Origin: an uncultured Clostridia bacterium
Lineage (GTDB): Bacteria; Bacillota; Clostridia; Christensenellales; Borkfalkiaceae
Assembly (NCBI GenBank): GCA_944354265.1
Contig: CALVPX010000004.1
Span: 18,538-82,537 of the forward strand
Reading direction: 5' to 3'
Length of the DNA: 64,000 bases
Shown piece after piece: positions 1 through 8,919 of this stretch; the stretch's first letter is position 1, and each line of letters opens with the position of its first letter. A model generated the notes under the pieces. It did not search any database. It saw nothing but the letters and a program-made list of their open reading frames with translations, and was not told the origin of the DNA. A program made the translations under genes and the position numbers.

Positions 1-2
1 GC

Positions 3-461
3 CTGTCCCCCGATGAATGCGACTTTTTTGCCGCAGTCACGGGCCCGGGTTCCTTTACAGGCATAAGAATAGGCCTTTCGACCATCAAGGGTTTTTGCCT
101 CGCAATGCAAAAACCGGGACTTGGTGTAACTTCGTTTGACCTCATAGCATACAATGTAGCAGAAAATGCGCCCTTCGGTGTGGCTATCGACGCCATGCAC
201 GGCAACTACTATTTTGCCGCCTATAACGCCGACGGAGCGCAGTTTATATCCCCATGCTATCTTTCGGGCGGGCAGGTCGAAAGTTACGGCCTCTCGCTCT
301 ATGGATTCGAAGATTTACCTTTAAAGAACTATAAAAAACTCAATGCGGGCGACTGTCTGCAGAGAGCGGTATTAACTGCGCTCGCCAACGGCGGCAGCGG
401 ACTGCACGCGCTGTATGTTCGCAAAAGTCAGGCGGAGGAGGCGAGAGTTGACCATTCGTGA
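3..461 (+). CDS. tsaB: TsaB, tRNA threonylcarbamoyladenosine biosynthesis protein (5' truncated by the window edge)
   Basis: The reading frame is already open at the left edge. It carries the TsaB/Gcp-like actin-fold signature VTGPGSFTGIRIGLSTIKG near its visible start, followed by a short variable C-terminal half. TsaB works with TsaD and TsaE to make the t6A modification at position 37 of ANN-decoding tRNAs; it is a non-catalytic scaffold of the TsaBD pair. The gene overlaps rimI by 14 bases, the usual tsaB-rimI pairing in Firmicutes. The N-terminal roughly 60 residues and any upstream tsaE lie outside the window. Confidence 0.9.
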   Translation: MSPDECDFFAAVTGPGSFTGIRIGLSTIKGFCLAMQKPGLGVTSFDLIAYNVAENAPFGVAIDAMHGNYYFAAYNADGAQFISPCYLSGGQVESYGLSLYGFEDLPLKNYKKLNAGDCLQRAVLTALANGGSGLHALYVRKSQAEEARVDHS

Positions 462-882
462 ATGGAAGTTTGAAGATATTTTAACGCTCTCTCAGCTTGA
501 AGAACAGTGCTTTTCCAACGACAGGTGGAGTTACCGCACCTTTGCAAACTGCTACGAAAATCCTGCATTCTACGGCATAGTTGCCGTCGACGGCGACGAA
601 ATAATCGGCTATGCCGGCATAACTGTCGCTTCGGACAGCGCCGATATCGAAAATATTCTCGTCGCTGAGCGCTACCGCAGGAGCGGGGTGGGCTCCAAAC
701 TCGTCAAAGAACTCATAAAACATGCCCGCAAAAAGGGCGCAAGTCAAATCTTTCTCGAAGTGCGCGTGTCCAACGTTCCCGCCATGTGCATGTATTTAAA
801 GTACGGCTTTGTGGGCAGCTATGCCCGCACGCGCTACTATTCGGACGGCGAGGACTGCCTCGTCATGAAGCTTACGCTTTGA
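448..882 (+). CDS. rimI: RimI-type GNAT N-acetyltransferase
   Basis: About 144 residues with the GNAT fold: N-terminal TIREWKFEDI, the acetyl-CoA loop RYRRSGVGSKLVKEL, and the C-terminal NVPAMCMYLKYGFVG that is characteristic of RimI. The family acetylates the N-terminal alanine of ribosomal protein S18 or other N termini. I place the start at the TTG at 448 because GGAGGAG at 434-440 sits 7 bases upstream. A longer in-frame start at 415 would lie inside tsaB and adds an Arg-rich stretch not expected in the family. Its stop is in the same frame as the next gene, only 6 codons away. Confidence 0.88.
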   Translation: MTIREWKFEDILTLSQLEEQCFSNDRWSYRTFANCYENPAFYGIVAVDGDEIIGYAGITVASDSADIENILVAERYRRSGVGSKLVKELIKHARKKGASQIFLEVRVSNVPAMCMYLKYGFVGSYARTRYYSDGEDCLVMKLTL

Positions 883-900
883 TCAAGGGAGGGTAAAGGC

Positions 901-1623
901 ATAATTTTAAACGGCAGATATGTAAGCGCATACCGCAGGGGAGAGGGCAAACAGCTCCTCTTTCTACACGGCTACATGTCGGATAAAAACAGCTTTTACT
1001 ATCAGTTAAATTATTTCTCGGAACACGGTTTTGAAGTTATCGCTCCCGATTTTCCTGGCTTCGGTCGGTCTGCGCCCATAGAGGAAGAGTGGTCCGTCGG
1101 CGACTATGCCCGTTGGCTGATACAGTTAATCGGGTGTTTGCATATTACTATGCCACACATAATAGCCCATTCGTTCGGCGCAAGGGTGGCTTTTAAGGCG
1201 CTCTCTTACAATAATTTTGCCGATCGCCTCGTCATAACGGGCGGAGCAGGGCTCGTAAAGGAGCGCACGCCCGCATACAGGCGCAAAGTGAGGGCATACC
1301 GCGCCGTTAAAAAATTTGCCCCCCACTTTGCCGAAAGACACTTCGGAAGTGAGGAATATCGCACTCTTCCGCCCGTAATGCGCGGCAGTTACAAAAAAAT
1401 AGTCAACGAGGACCTCCGCTCATGCGCCGCCCTCGTAGCAAATAAAACCTTGCTCCTGTACGGAATGGACGATAAAGTCACTCCGCCGTCGGAGGAGGGG
1501 GAAATATTCAACGGGCTGATCGTGGACAGCCGCCTTATAACAATGCCCGGCGGTCACTTTTGCTTTTGCGAGCATCCCGAACAATTCAACAATCTTGTGC
1601 TCACATTCCTTACGGAGGATTAA
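901..1623 (+). CDS. Alpha/beta-hydrolase fold protein with a non-canonical start codon
   Basis: Contains the oxyanion strand LLFLHGYM, a nucleophile-elbow-like IAHSFGARVA (Ser in S-F-G), Asp in YGMDDKVTPP and a terminal GGHFCFCEHP, so Ser-Asp-His are all present. The substrate is unknown. The first ATG in frame (976) falls after the essential LHG strand, and no ATG, GTG, TTG or CTG occurs between the rimI stop (880-882) and 976. AGGGAGGG at 886-893 lies 7 bases before an ATA (901) and 10 before an ATT (904), and translation from there gives the family-like MILNGRYVSAYRRGEGK. Start assignment is inference. The gene sits between rimI and the cell-wall ligase gene, directly abutting the latter. 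Confidence 0.75.
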   Translation: MILNGRYVSAYRRGEGKQLLFLHGYMSDKNSFYYQLNYFSEHGFEVIAPDFPGFGRSAPIEEEWSVGDYARWLIQLIGCLHITMPHIIAHSFGARVAFKALSYNNFADRLVITGGAGLVKERTPAYRRKVRAYRAVKKFAPHFAERHFGSEEYRTLPPVMRGSYKKIVNEDLRSCAALVANKTLLLYGMDDKVTPPSEEGEIFNGLIVDSRLITMPGGHFCFCEHPEQFNNLVLTFLTED

Positions 1624-3228
1624 ATGGGGATATTCATTTCAGTACCTAAAACAATAGAGTGCGTGGTCATTGCGGTGTTTTTCGCCACCGCAATGCTCCT
1701 TTCGTCTGCAAAACTTTTGGGTATTTTACAGTCGTGCACCTATTCAAATAAAAAGCTCATCACATGGGCAGGGAAGAAGAGCAACCTGACCCTCGGCAGA
1801 CACCTTCTCCTTGCGCTGTGCTGCGCCCTCGCCTCGGCGGTCATCGCGCTTGCGTTCTCGTTTGCGGGTCAGTGGGCGGCGGTCATAAGCTTAATCGCAT
1901 ACGTCATCTTTTTTATTCTATTCATCGTCGCCGATACCAAGCTCTCCCTGCGCAGTCCGGCAACGCTCACGCCGCGGTTCTTCCGCCTCAGCGCAACCCT
2001 GTGGCTTGTAAACGCAATACTCGCATATCTGTGCGTAACGCTTTTGAACTTTGCCGACTATCTGTGGGGCAACCCGCTCTTTGCCGACTTAAAATATGTC
2101 TGTCTGTCAATCCTTCCCCTTTTAATGCTCCCCATAGTCTGCCTTGCAAACCTCGTTATAAAAATTTACGAAGTTCCCCGCAACGCCTTCTATGTGCGCG
2201 ACGCAAAGAGGAAGCTCAAGGGGGCAAACCTCACGGTCGTGGGTATAACGGGCAGCTACGGCAAGACGAGTACCAAAATCATACTTTCACGCATGCTTGC
2301 CAAAAAGTATAAGGTACTGTCTACACCGCGCTCCCACAATACGCCCCTCGGCATATCCAAGACTATAAACGACTGCGAAAATGTCGCGGATTACGACGTA
2401 TTCATCGCAGAGATGGGCGCCCGCCATGTCGGCGACATTGCTCAGCTGTGTTCGCTCTGCCCACCCGACTATTCAATCATCACAGGCATCTGTCCTCAGC
2501 ACCTCGAAAGTTTCGGCACGCTCGAAAATATCGTAAAGGGCAAGGGCGAAATTCTCGAAAACACCAAAAAAGAGGCGATCATCGCCGCAGACTGCTTTGA
2601 TAATTTCGCTTCATACTCCTGCAAGAAGATAAAGTGCGACTGCGTCGGCGGCGTAAAGTCCGACTGCAACGGCACAACTTTCACTCTGTCGCTCGGCGGC
2701 AATTCGCGGGAGGTGCACACAAAACTCTTAGGCGTCCACGCCGCATACAACATCGCCCTCTGCGCTCAGTGCGCATATCAGATGGGGGTAGCCTTTGACG
2801 ATATCTGCACTTCAATCGAACAGCTCGACTATATCGAGCACCGCCTTCAGCTCATAAAGAGCAACGGCGTCAACATTCTCGACGACGGCTACAACGCCAA
2901 TGTCAAGGGTGCGCAGGCCGCTCTCGAGGTGTTAAAGACCTTCGGGGGACACAAAGTTGTGGTGACCCCCGGGCTCGTCGAACTCGGCGTGCTCGACCGT
3001 CAGGAAAACGCCGCTCTCGGCGCACAGCTCGTCGGCTTCGACCATATCATTCTCGTCGGCGATACGCTCGTCGGCTACGTCAAAGAGGGCTATCTCGAAG
3101 CGGGCGGCGACGAGGACAAAATCATCACCGTTCCAACCCTATTTGATGCCGAGGAACATATAAAAGGTGTAATCGGCAAGGGCGACGCCGTACTATTTTT
3201 AAACGATCTTCCCGATATATACAAATAA
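1624..3228 (+). CDS. murF: MurF-type Mur ligase with N-terminal membrane domain
   Basis: 534 residues. Residues about 9-185 form roughly five hydrophobic helices, followed by a Mur ligase with the P-loop GITGSYGKTST (207-217), the SHNTPLGIS segment, EMGARHVGDI and a C-terminal domain with DDGYNANVKGAQAAL. MurF adds D-Ala-D-Ala to UDP-MurNAc-tripeptide in the cytoplasm. The substrate-specific HNTPLG and DGYNAN motifs fit MurF better than MurC/D/E. Membrane-fused versions occur in clostridial lineages, so the fusion is not unique, but it would tether precursor synthesis to the membrane. The ddl gene that makes its D-Ala-D-Ala substrate is the next gene. RBS GGAGG lies in the end of the preceding gene. 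Confidence 0.82.
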   Translation: MGIFISVPKTIECVVIAVFFATAMLLSSAKLLGILQSCTYSNKKLITWAGKKSNLTLGRHLLLALCCALASAVIALAFSFAGQWAAVISLIAYVIFFILFIVADTKLSLRSPATLTPRFFRLSATLWLVNAILAYLCVTLLNFADYLWGNPLFADLKYVCLSILPLLMLPIVCLANLVIKIYEVPRNAFYVRDAKRKLKGANLTVVGITGSYGKTSTKIILSRMLAKKYKVLSTPRSHNTPLGISKTINDCENVADYDVFIAEMGARHVGDIAQLCSLCPPDYSIITGICPQHLESFGTLENIVKGKGEILENTKKEAIIAADCFDNFASYSCKKIKCDCVGGVKSDCNGTTFTLSLGGNSREVHTKLLGVHAAYNIALCAQCAYQMGVAFDDICTSIEQLDYIEHRLQLIKSNGVNILDDGYNANVKGAQAALEVLKTFGGHKVVVTPGLVELGVLDRQENAALGAQLVGFDHIILVGDTLVGYVKEGYLEAGGDEDKIITVPTLFDAEEHIKGVIGKGDAVLFLNDLPDIYK

Positions 3229-3301
3229 ATTCGCTCAAGTCGTGCGGCAGCGCGACTTGCAGCGAGATGCTGCGGTCGGCGAAGCTAAACGGCGGAAGTC
3301 G

Positions 3302-3379
3302 CCACCCATTGTCATACTGAGCGGAGCCGAAGGCGTAGTCGAATGTATCTCGCGCAGTTTCTGCGCGGACAATGGGTGG
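3302..3379. repeat. Intergenic palindromic element, copy 1
   Basis: A 12-bp perfect inverted repeat, CCACCCATTGTC at 3302-3313 and its complement at 3368-3379, encloses a core beginning GTCATACTGAGCGGAG and containing GTAGTCGAATGTATCT. Related cores occur at 6274-6346, about 10950-11000 and 12940-13011. The sequence after the right arm (3383-3412) carries GAGATTTCTCGG and CTCGAAATGACA, a further degenerate portion of the same family. It lies between murF and ddl. Confidence 0.7.
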
Positions 3380-3501
3380 CTCCGAGATTTCTCGGCTACG
3401 CTCGAAATGACAAAAGGTTAGTCTTTGTCCGTAGTCATACACTCGCAAGAAATTCATAAGAAACACCAATGTAAATTACAAATTTGCGGAGGTGTTTTTT
3501 T

Positions 3502-4584
3502 ATGTGCAAAAATATAGCCGTCTTTTTCGGCGGCGTCTCAAGCGAAAACGAAATCTCAATCATAACGGGCACAATGGTCTGCAACGTGCTCAAAAAGGGC
3601 GGGCAGAGCGTGCTGCCCGTCTATGTCACGCAGGACGGTCAGTTCCTGTGCGGCGACAACCTTGCCGATATCAAAAATTTCTCGGGCGGCAATATCCCCG
3701 CGGCGGGCAGCATAGTCTTTGCCAAGGGCGGTTTCTACATGCTATCCAAGCGGTCAAAGCTCAAAAAATTTTTGCCCGTCTATTGCGCCGTCAACTGTTG
3801 CCACGGCGGTTGGGGGGAGGGCGGGGGAATAAGCGGCCTGTGTAACAGCATCTCCATTCCCGTCGCCTCGGCGGGTATATTCGAAAGCGCCCTCTGCATA
3901 GATAAATACCTCACAAAAATCGCCCTTAAGGGTCTTAACGTCCCCACTGTGGAGTATAAACTCATATGCGATATAAGCGATGCGGACGGAATAAAAGATT
4001 TTCCCGTCATGGTTAAGCCCGTGCACCTCGGCTCTAGCATAGGTATAGTCAAGGCGAACGACAGCGCCGAACTTTCGGCCGCCCTGTCGGCGGCGCTCAC
4101 GCTCGACAGCTGTGCCATCGTTGAGCGGTACATAGCCGACCGCAGGGAGGTCAACTGCGCCGCATATTTTGCCGACGGCGCAGTCGTCACTTCACCCTGC
4201 GAGGAGGTGTTCGGCGGCGATATCCTGAGCTACGACGACAAGTATTCAGGTTCGGGCAAGAGGGTCTTTCCCGCCGAACTTTCCCAAGAACTCTCTTCAC
4301 GCATACGCGGCACAACGCAGTACATTTACACCGCCTTGGGCATGCGCGGCATCGTCCGCTTCGACTTCATTTTGGAGGGCGAAAATGTCTACGTCAGCGA
4401 AATCAACACCGTCCCCGGCTCGCTTTCGCAATATCTCATCTCGGGCAACTACAGTGAGTTTTGTGCACTGTTGCTGTCATTAATAGCTCAGGCGCGCAAA
4501 GATTGCGCGGTCAACAGTTCAAAAATGCTCATAAATACGGGCATCATCAACAATTTCATTTCAAACGCTTGCAAGATAAAGTAA
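3502..4584 (+). CDS. ddl: D-alanine--D-alanine ligase
   Basis: ATP-grasp ligase of about 360 residues. The N-terminal VFFGGVSSENEISIITG is the Ddl signature, followed by PVMVKPVHLGSSIGI (ATP-grasp loop), EEVFGGDILSYDDKYSG, and the metal-binding C terminus FDFILEGENVYVSEINTVPG. It joins two D-Ala in an ATP-dependent reaction to supply MurF. The start is placed at ATG 3502, 9 bases after GGAGG at 3488-3492. The last roughly 20 residues are not conserved. It is separated from murF by about 270 bases that hold a palindromic element, so it probably has its own promoter. Confidence 0.93.
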   Translation: MCKNIAVFFGGVSSENEISIITGTMVCNVLKKGGQSVLPVYVTQDGQFLCGDNLADIKNFSGGNIPAAGSIVFAKGGFYMLSKRSKLKKFLPVYCAVNCCHGGWGEGGGISGLCNSISIPVASAGIFESALCIDKYLTKIALKGLNVPTVEYKLICDISDADGIKDFPVMVKPVHLGSSIGIVKANDSAELSAALSAALTLDSCAIVERYIADRREVNCAAYFADGAVVTSPCEEVFGGDILSYDDKYSGSGKRVFPAELSQELSSRIRGTTQYIYTALGMRGIVRFDFILEGENVYVSEINTVPGSLSQYLISGNYSEFCALLLSLIAQARKDCAVNSSKMLINTGIINNFISNACKIK

Positions 4585-4627
4585 AAATATAGTAAAATAA
4601 TTACATACGAAAATTTAGGAGATGCAC

Positions 4628-5833
4628 ATGGAAAAAATACGCATGACCACACCCATAGTTGAGATGGACGGTGACGAGATGACCCGCGTCCTTTGGCAGT
4701 GGATAAAAGAGCTGTTGATAGAGCCCTATGTAGATTTAAAGACTGAATATTACGACCTCGGCCTCCCCGAGCGCGATAAAACTGACGACTCCGTCACCGT
4801 CGCCTCAGCGGAGGCAACAAAAAAGTATGGCGTCGCCGTCAAGTGCGCAACAATAACGCCCAACGCGCAGAGGGTGGAGGAGTACCATTTAAAAAAGATG
4901 TGGAAGTCGCCAAACGGCACCATCCGCCGCATCTTGGACGGCACGGTATTCCGCGCGCCCATTCTCGTCAAGGGCATAACCCCCTACGTTCCCGGTTGGA
5001 CTAAGCCTATCGTCCTCGCCCGTCACGCCTACGGCGACATCTATAACTCCGTAGAGGCAAAGGTGGAGGGCGGCGGCACCGCCTACCTTGTGGTGTGCGA
5101 CAGGGAGGGCAAAGAGGTCTCCCGTCAGACCATTCACGCCTTTGAGGGCGACGGCATAGTTCAGGGCGTGCACAATTTAGATGAATCCATCTCCTCCTTT
5201 GCGCGCAGCTGTTTCAACTACGCCTTAGAAAATAAAATCCCCGTGTGGTTCGGCGCCAAGGACACCATTTCCAAGACCTACGACCACCGCTTCAAGGACA
5301 TCTTCAACGACATCTACGAAAGGGAATACGCCGCCAAGTTTGAAAAGGCGGGCATCTACTTCCTGTATACCCTCATCGACGACGTTGTCGCCCGCGTCAT
5401 GCGCAGCGAAGGCGGCATGCTTTGGGCGTGCAAGAATTACGACGGCGACGTCATGAGCGACATGGTCGCCACCGCATACGGCTCTCTCGGCATGATGAGC
5501 TCGGTTTTGGTCTCGCCCGACGGCAAGTACGAGTATGAAGCTGCCCACGGCACCGTCACCCGCCATTACTACAGGCATTTAAAGGGGGAGGAGACCTCCA
5601 CAAATTCCGTCGCCACAATATGGGCATGGACGGGCGCGCTTGCAAAGCGCGGCGAGCTCGACGGCAATCAGCCCTTGGTTGACTTCGCCAAGAAGCTTGA
5701 AAGGGCTACAATCGATACGATCGAATCGGGCTACATGACGGGCGACCTCATTCCCATGTTCCGCCGCGAGGGAATTCAGCCCCACAAGCTCAACTCCCGT
5801 CAGTTCCTCGAAAAAATCGCCGAAAAACTGTAA
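4628..5833 (+). CDS. icd: NADP-dependent isocitrate dehydrogenase
   Basis: About 401 residues of the eukaryotic-like (subfamily II) homodimeric NADP-IDH. Motifs include [11 protein letters not shown] for substrate binding, [16 protein letters not shown]-type cofactor region written here as [15 protein letters not shown], and the C-terminal [15 protein letters not shown]. It converts isocitrate to 2-oxoglutarate and provides NADPH and glutamate precursor. Two ATGs are possible; 4628 is chosen over 4622 because AGGAG (4617-4621) directly abuts the first and is 6 bases from the second. No citrate synthase or aconitase gene lies nearby. Confidence 0.95.
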   Translation: MEKIRMTTPIVEMDGDEMTRVLWQWIKELLIEPYVDLKTEYYDLGLPERDKTDDSVTVASAEATKKYGVAVKCATITPNAQRVEEYHLKKMWKSPNGTIRRILDGTVFRAPILVKGITPYVPGWTKPIVLARHAYGDIYNSVEAKVEGGGTAYLVVCDREGKEVSRQTIHAFEGDGIVQGVHNLDESISSFARSCFNYALENKIPVWFGAKDTISKTYDHRFKDIFNDIYEREYAAKFEKAGIYFLYTLIDDVVARVMRSEGGMLWACKNYDGDVMSDMVATAYGSLGMMSSVLVSPDGKYEYEAAHGTVTRHYYRHLKGEETSTNSVATIWAWTGALAKRGELDGNQPLVDFAKKLERATIDTIESGYMTGDLIPMFRREGIQPHKLNSRQFLEKIAEKL

Positions 5834-5836
5834 AAT

Positions 5837-6226
5837 ATGGATAAGGTAAAAGAGCAAAGCTTTGTAAAAAGTTTTATTGCTAAGGAAAAGCGGGAAAGGA
5901 TATTGTTTGAATTATGCTCTCCCAAAAAGCGTGAGCAGGCCATTCAAAAAATATCGGGGTCGTTAAACGACAAAAATGTCGCTTTTTCAGGCGCAACAAA
6001 CGGCGAACAGCTTTATTCTTTCTTAAGTCGGCTTGCCGGCAAAATGTGTCAGTGTTATGTCATCTCTGACGGCTCTGACGACGGCAAAACTCTGTCGTTT
6101 GACGAGGCTTTCTCACACCTCTGCGATTGGGGCGGCGTCTATGTTCTGCTCTGCGGTTCATCTGTTGCCGTTGTAAAGGAGGAGTATGTCTCGGGGCCGT
6201 TTTATGCAACTGTACTAAAGATATAA
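5837..6226 (+). CDS. Small conserved-type protein of unknown function
   Basis: 129 residues, no recognised domain, starting 4 bases after the icd stop and ending just before a strong terminator, so it is the last gene of the icd unit. The sequence is mixed alpha/beta in character with an N-terminal basic, helix-prone segment (residues 1-40) and a C-terminal half with short hydrophobic strands such as GGVYVLLCGSSVAVV. There is no signal peptide and no obvious metal or nucleotide motif. It could be an uncharacterised clostridial family; I do not assign a function. Confidence 0.6.
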   Translation: MDKVKEQSFVKSFIAKEKRERILFELCSPKKREQAIQKISGSLNDKNVAFSGATNGEQLYSFLSRLAGKMCQCYVISDGSDDGKTLSFDEAFSHLCDWGGVYVLLCGSSVAVVKEEYVSGPFYATVLKI

Positions 6227-6229
6227 AAA

Positions 6230-6254
6230 GGAGCGCAAACAGCGCTCCTTTTTT
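6230..6254 (+). terminator. Intrinsic terminator of the icd unit
   Basis: Perfect 7-bp stem GGAGCGC/GCGCTCC with a 5-base loop, followed by six T. Confidence 0.9.
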
Positions 6255-6273
6255 GTGCTTGATTAAGCTCTGC

Positions 6274-6346
6274 CCGCTTTGTCATCTTGAGCAGCCCGCT
6301 TTGCGGGAGTCGTCGAAAGATCTCGCGCATCGCGCGGACAAAGCGG
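6274..6346. repeat. Intergenic palindromic element, copy 2
   Basis: 10-bp inverted arms CCGCTTTGTC (6274-6283) and GACAAAGCGG (6337-6346) flank a core GTCATCTTGAGC with an internal hairpin GCCCGCtttGCGGG, then AGTCGTCGAAAGATCT. The arms share the inner GTC/GAC with copy 1 but are otherwise specific to this locus. Confidence 0.65.
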
Positions 6347-6422
6347 TTTACGCATTATTACCCTATAACTCGCACAAAAAGGCTGTCACACAATTTTTTC
6401 GCCGCTTTCCGATATTTTTTTA

Positions 6423-6451
6423 TTGATATTTGATTATTTATATGATATAAT
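6423..6451 (+). promoter_or_regulatory. Sigma-A-type promoter of hydCBA
   Basis: TTGATA (6423-6428), a 17-base spacer ending in TGA, and a perfect TATAAT (6446-6451), so also an extended -10. It lies about 70 bases upstream of the hydC start. A loosely symmetric TTGAC-N18-GTCAA stretch just downstream could be an operator, but I cannot name the regulator. Confidence 0.7.
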
Positions 6452-6522
6452 ATTTAATGTTGTTGACAAAAAAATTACTAATTAAGTCAAAGTAAACGCA
6501 TTGCATATGATAGGAGGTTGTT

Positions 6523-7020
6523 ATGAATACATGTGAAGGCGCTTTGGGTTCGCCTGAACAGGAGGCAAAGCTCAGGGCCGTTATAGAGGAAAGCCGTTCA
6601 ACGCCCGGTTGCCTCATGCACATTCTTCAGGAAGCGCAGGCAATTTACGGCTATCTGCCGCTGTCCGTCCAAAAGACCGTTGCCGAAGGGCTCAACATTT
6701 CCCTCTCGGAAGTCTACGGCGTCGCCACTTTTTACTCACAGTTTTCCCTCAAGCCCAAGGGCAAGTACAAAATTTCCGTCTGCCTCGGCACGGCTTGCTA
6801 TGTAAAGGGCTCGGATAAAATTTTGCAGGAAGTCGAAAAGGAACTCGGCATAAAGGTGGGCGAGTGCACGCAGGACGGCCTTTTCTCAATCGACAGCTGC
6901 CGTTGCGTCGGCGCCTGCGGACTTGCTCCCGTCATGATGATAAACGAGGACGTCCACGGAAGATTGACGCCCGATATGGTAAAGGGCATACTCGACGGCT
7001 ACAGGAGGGAGGATGTATGA
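6523..7020 (+). CDS. hydC: HydC, NuoE-like [2Fe-2S] subunit of NAD-linked [FeFe]-hydrogenase
   Basis: 165 residues: a helical N-terminal part and a thioredoxin-like [2Fe-2S] domain with ligands C87, C92 (CLGTACYVKG) and C128, C132 (CRCVGACG). This is the 24-kDa NuoE/HydC family, which carries electrons in the NADH-handling arm of trimeric electron-bifurcating hydrogenases. It is preceded by the strong site AGGAGG and starts the hydCBA operon. Its TGA overlaps the next gene's ATG (ATGA), which favours coupled translation and stoichiometric assembly. Confidence 0.93.
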   Translation: MNTCEGALGSPEQEAKLRAVIEESRSTPGCLMHILQEAQAIYGYLPLSVQKTVAEGLNISLSEVYGVATFYSQFSLKPKGKYKISVCLGTACYVKGSDKILQEVEKELGIKVGECTQDGLFSIDSCRCVGACGLAPVMMINEDVHGRLTPDMVKGILDGYRREDV

Positions 7021-8909
7021 CCATTCAGGAAATTGAAAAGATACGCGGTAAAAAGAAAGCCCTCGTAGATGTAAGGCGCGTCGTGCGCGAACAGGGCGAA
7101 AAACTTGCCAAGCAGACGGGGTACAGAAAGCAGGTCCTCGTCTGCGGCGGCACGGGCTGCACATCGTCGCACTCCATGAAGGTCATCGAACAGCTCGAAA
7201 AATCTTTAAAGGAGCTCAACCTCACCGATGTGCTCATCGTCAAAACGGGCTGCTTCGGCCTCTGCTCTCTCGGTCCCATAATGATTGTCTATCCCGAGGG
7301 CGCGTTCTACGCCCAAATGACTCCCGAGCACGCGCAGACCGTTGCAGAAAAGCACCTTGTAAAGGGCGGTCAGATAGTAAAGGAACTGCTCTATCAGGGC
7401 ACCGTTGCAGAGGACGGCTCCATAATCCCCTTCGCCGAAACGCCCTTCTATAAAAAGCAGATGCGCATAGCTCTTCGCAACTGCGGCGTCATCGCGCCCG
7501 AAGATATCGAGGAGGCTATCGCCGCAGGCGACTATGCCGCGCTCGAAAAGGTGCTCACTTCAATGACTCCCGACGACGTCATAAACGAAGTCTCCGCCTC
7601 GGGTCTCCGCGGCCGCGGCGGCGCAGGCTTCCCCACGGGGCGCAAGTGGTCGTTCGCCAAGGCCTCGCAGGGCGACATAAAGTACGTCGTCTGCAACGCC
7701 GACGAGGGCGACCCCGGCGCGTTCATGGACCGCTCTGTTCTCGAAGGCGATCCCCATTGCGTGCTCGAGGCCATGGCCATTGCCGGCTACGCAATAGGCG
7801 CCCGTCAGGGTTACATATATGTGCGCGCCGAATACCCCGTCGCCGTCAACCGCCTCAACATTGCCATCAGGCAGGCCCGCGAATACGGCCTTCTCGGCAA
7901 AAATATTCTCGGCCTCGGCTTCGATTTCGACATAGAGATCCGCCTCGGTGCGGGCGCGTTCGTCTGCGGCGAGGAGACCGCCCTTTTAACCTCAATCGAG
8001 GGCCACCGCGGCGAGCCCCGTCCCCGTCCGCCCTTCCCCGCAGTAAAGGGTCTCTTCGATAAGCCTACAATCATCAACAACGTTGAAACGTGGGCAAACA
8101 TCAACCCCATAATCGTAAACGGCGCCGCATGGTTTGCGCGCATAGGCACGCGCACTTCGGCGGGCACCAAGGTCTTTGCCCTCGGCGGCAAAATCACCAA
8201 TGTCGGCCTCGTCGAAGTCCCCATGGGCACCACCCTCCGCGAAATAGTGGAGGAGATAGGCGGCGGCATACCCAACGGCAAAAAGTTCAAGGCCGCGCAG
8301 ACGGGCGGTCCCTCGGGCGGTTGTATTCCCGCCGAGTGCATAGACACCCCCATAGATTACGACTCCCTGCTCGCCATCGGCTCCATGATGGGCTCGGGCG
8401 GCATGATCATTCTCGATGAAAACGACTGCATGGTCGACATCTCAAAATTCTACCTTGAATTCACGGCAGATGAAAGCTGCGGCAAGTGCACTCCCTGCCG
8501 CATAGGCACCAAGAGGCTGTTGCAGCTCCTCACCAAGATAACCGAAGGCAAGGGCGAACCCGAGGACCTCGTCAAAATAGAGGAACTCGCCTCCCACATG
8601 AAGCAGTCCTCGCTCTGCGCTCTCGGTCAGTCGGCGCCCAATCCCATACTGTCCACTCTCCGCTATTTCCGTCAGGAATATATCGACCACATAGAAAAGA
8701 AGAAGTGTGACGCCGGGGTTTGTAAAGCGCTGCTCACTTACTCCATCGACCCCGAAAAGTGCCGCGGCTGTACGCTGTGCGCGCGCAACTGTCCCACGCA
8801 CGCAATTACGGGCAAGGTGCGCGAGGCGCACGTCATCGACAAGGACATCTGCATTAAGTGCGGACTGTGCATGACCAACTGCAAATTCGGCGCAGTTGTA
8901 AGAAGTTGA
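7017..8909 (+). CDS. hydB: HydB, NuoF-like FMN/NADH-binding subunit of [FeFe]-hydrogenase
   Basis: About 630 residues with the complete HydB layout: an N-terminal [2Fe-2S] thioredoxin-like domain (VCGGTGCTSSHSM and KTGCFGLCSLGP), the NuoF FMN/NADH core (SGLRGRGGAGFPTGRKW, CNADEGDPGAF, GAGAFVCGEETALL), the 4Fe-4S helical domain (ESCGKCTPCRIG) and a C-terminal pair of 4Fe-4S ferredoxin motifs (CRGCTLCARNCP and CIKCGLCMTNC). The ATG at 7017 overlaps the hydC stop. It oxidises or reduces NAD and exchanges electrons with HydA; in bifurcating enzymes it is the flavin bifurcation site. Confidence 0.95.
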   Translation: MTIQEIEKIRGKKKALVDVRRVVREQGEKLAKQTGYRKQVLVCGGTGCTSSHSMKVIEQLEKSLKELNLTDVLIVKTGCFGLCSLGPIMIVYPEGAFYAQMTPEHAQTVAEKHLVKGGQIVKELLYQGTVAEDGSIIPFAETPFYKKQMRIALRNCGVIAPEDIEEAIAAGDYAALEKVLTSMTPDDVINEVSASGLRGRGGAGFPTGRKWSFAKASQGDIKYVVCNADEGDPGAFMDRSVLEGDPHCVLEAMAIAGYAIGARQGYIYVRAEYPVAVNRLNIAIRQAREYGLLGKNILGLGFDFDIEIRLGAGAFVCGEETALLTSIEGHRGEPRPRPPFPAVKGLFDKPTIINNVETWANINPIIVNGAAWFARIGTRTSAGTKVFALGGKITNVGLVEVPMGTTLREIVEEIGGGIPNGKKFKAAQTGGPSGGCIPAECIDTPIDYDSLLAIGSMMGSGGMIILDENDCMVDISKFYLEFTADESCGKCTPCRIGTKRLLQLLTKITEGKGEPEDLVKIEELASHMKQSSLCALGQSAPNPILSTLRYFRQEYIDHIEKKKCDAGVCKALLTYSIDPEKCRGCTLCARNCPTHAITGKVREAHVIDKDICIKCGLCMTNCKFGAVVRS

Positions 8910-8919
8910 GGTGAAAGAC

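Noticed and set aside
3125-3469. A 114-codon minus-strand frame
   Set aside because: It crosses the end of murF and the palindromic element; the peptide FERSREIS is a known artefact of such repeats.
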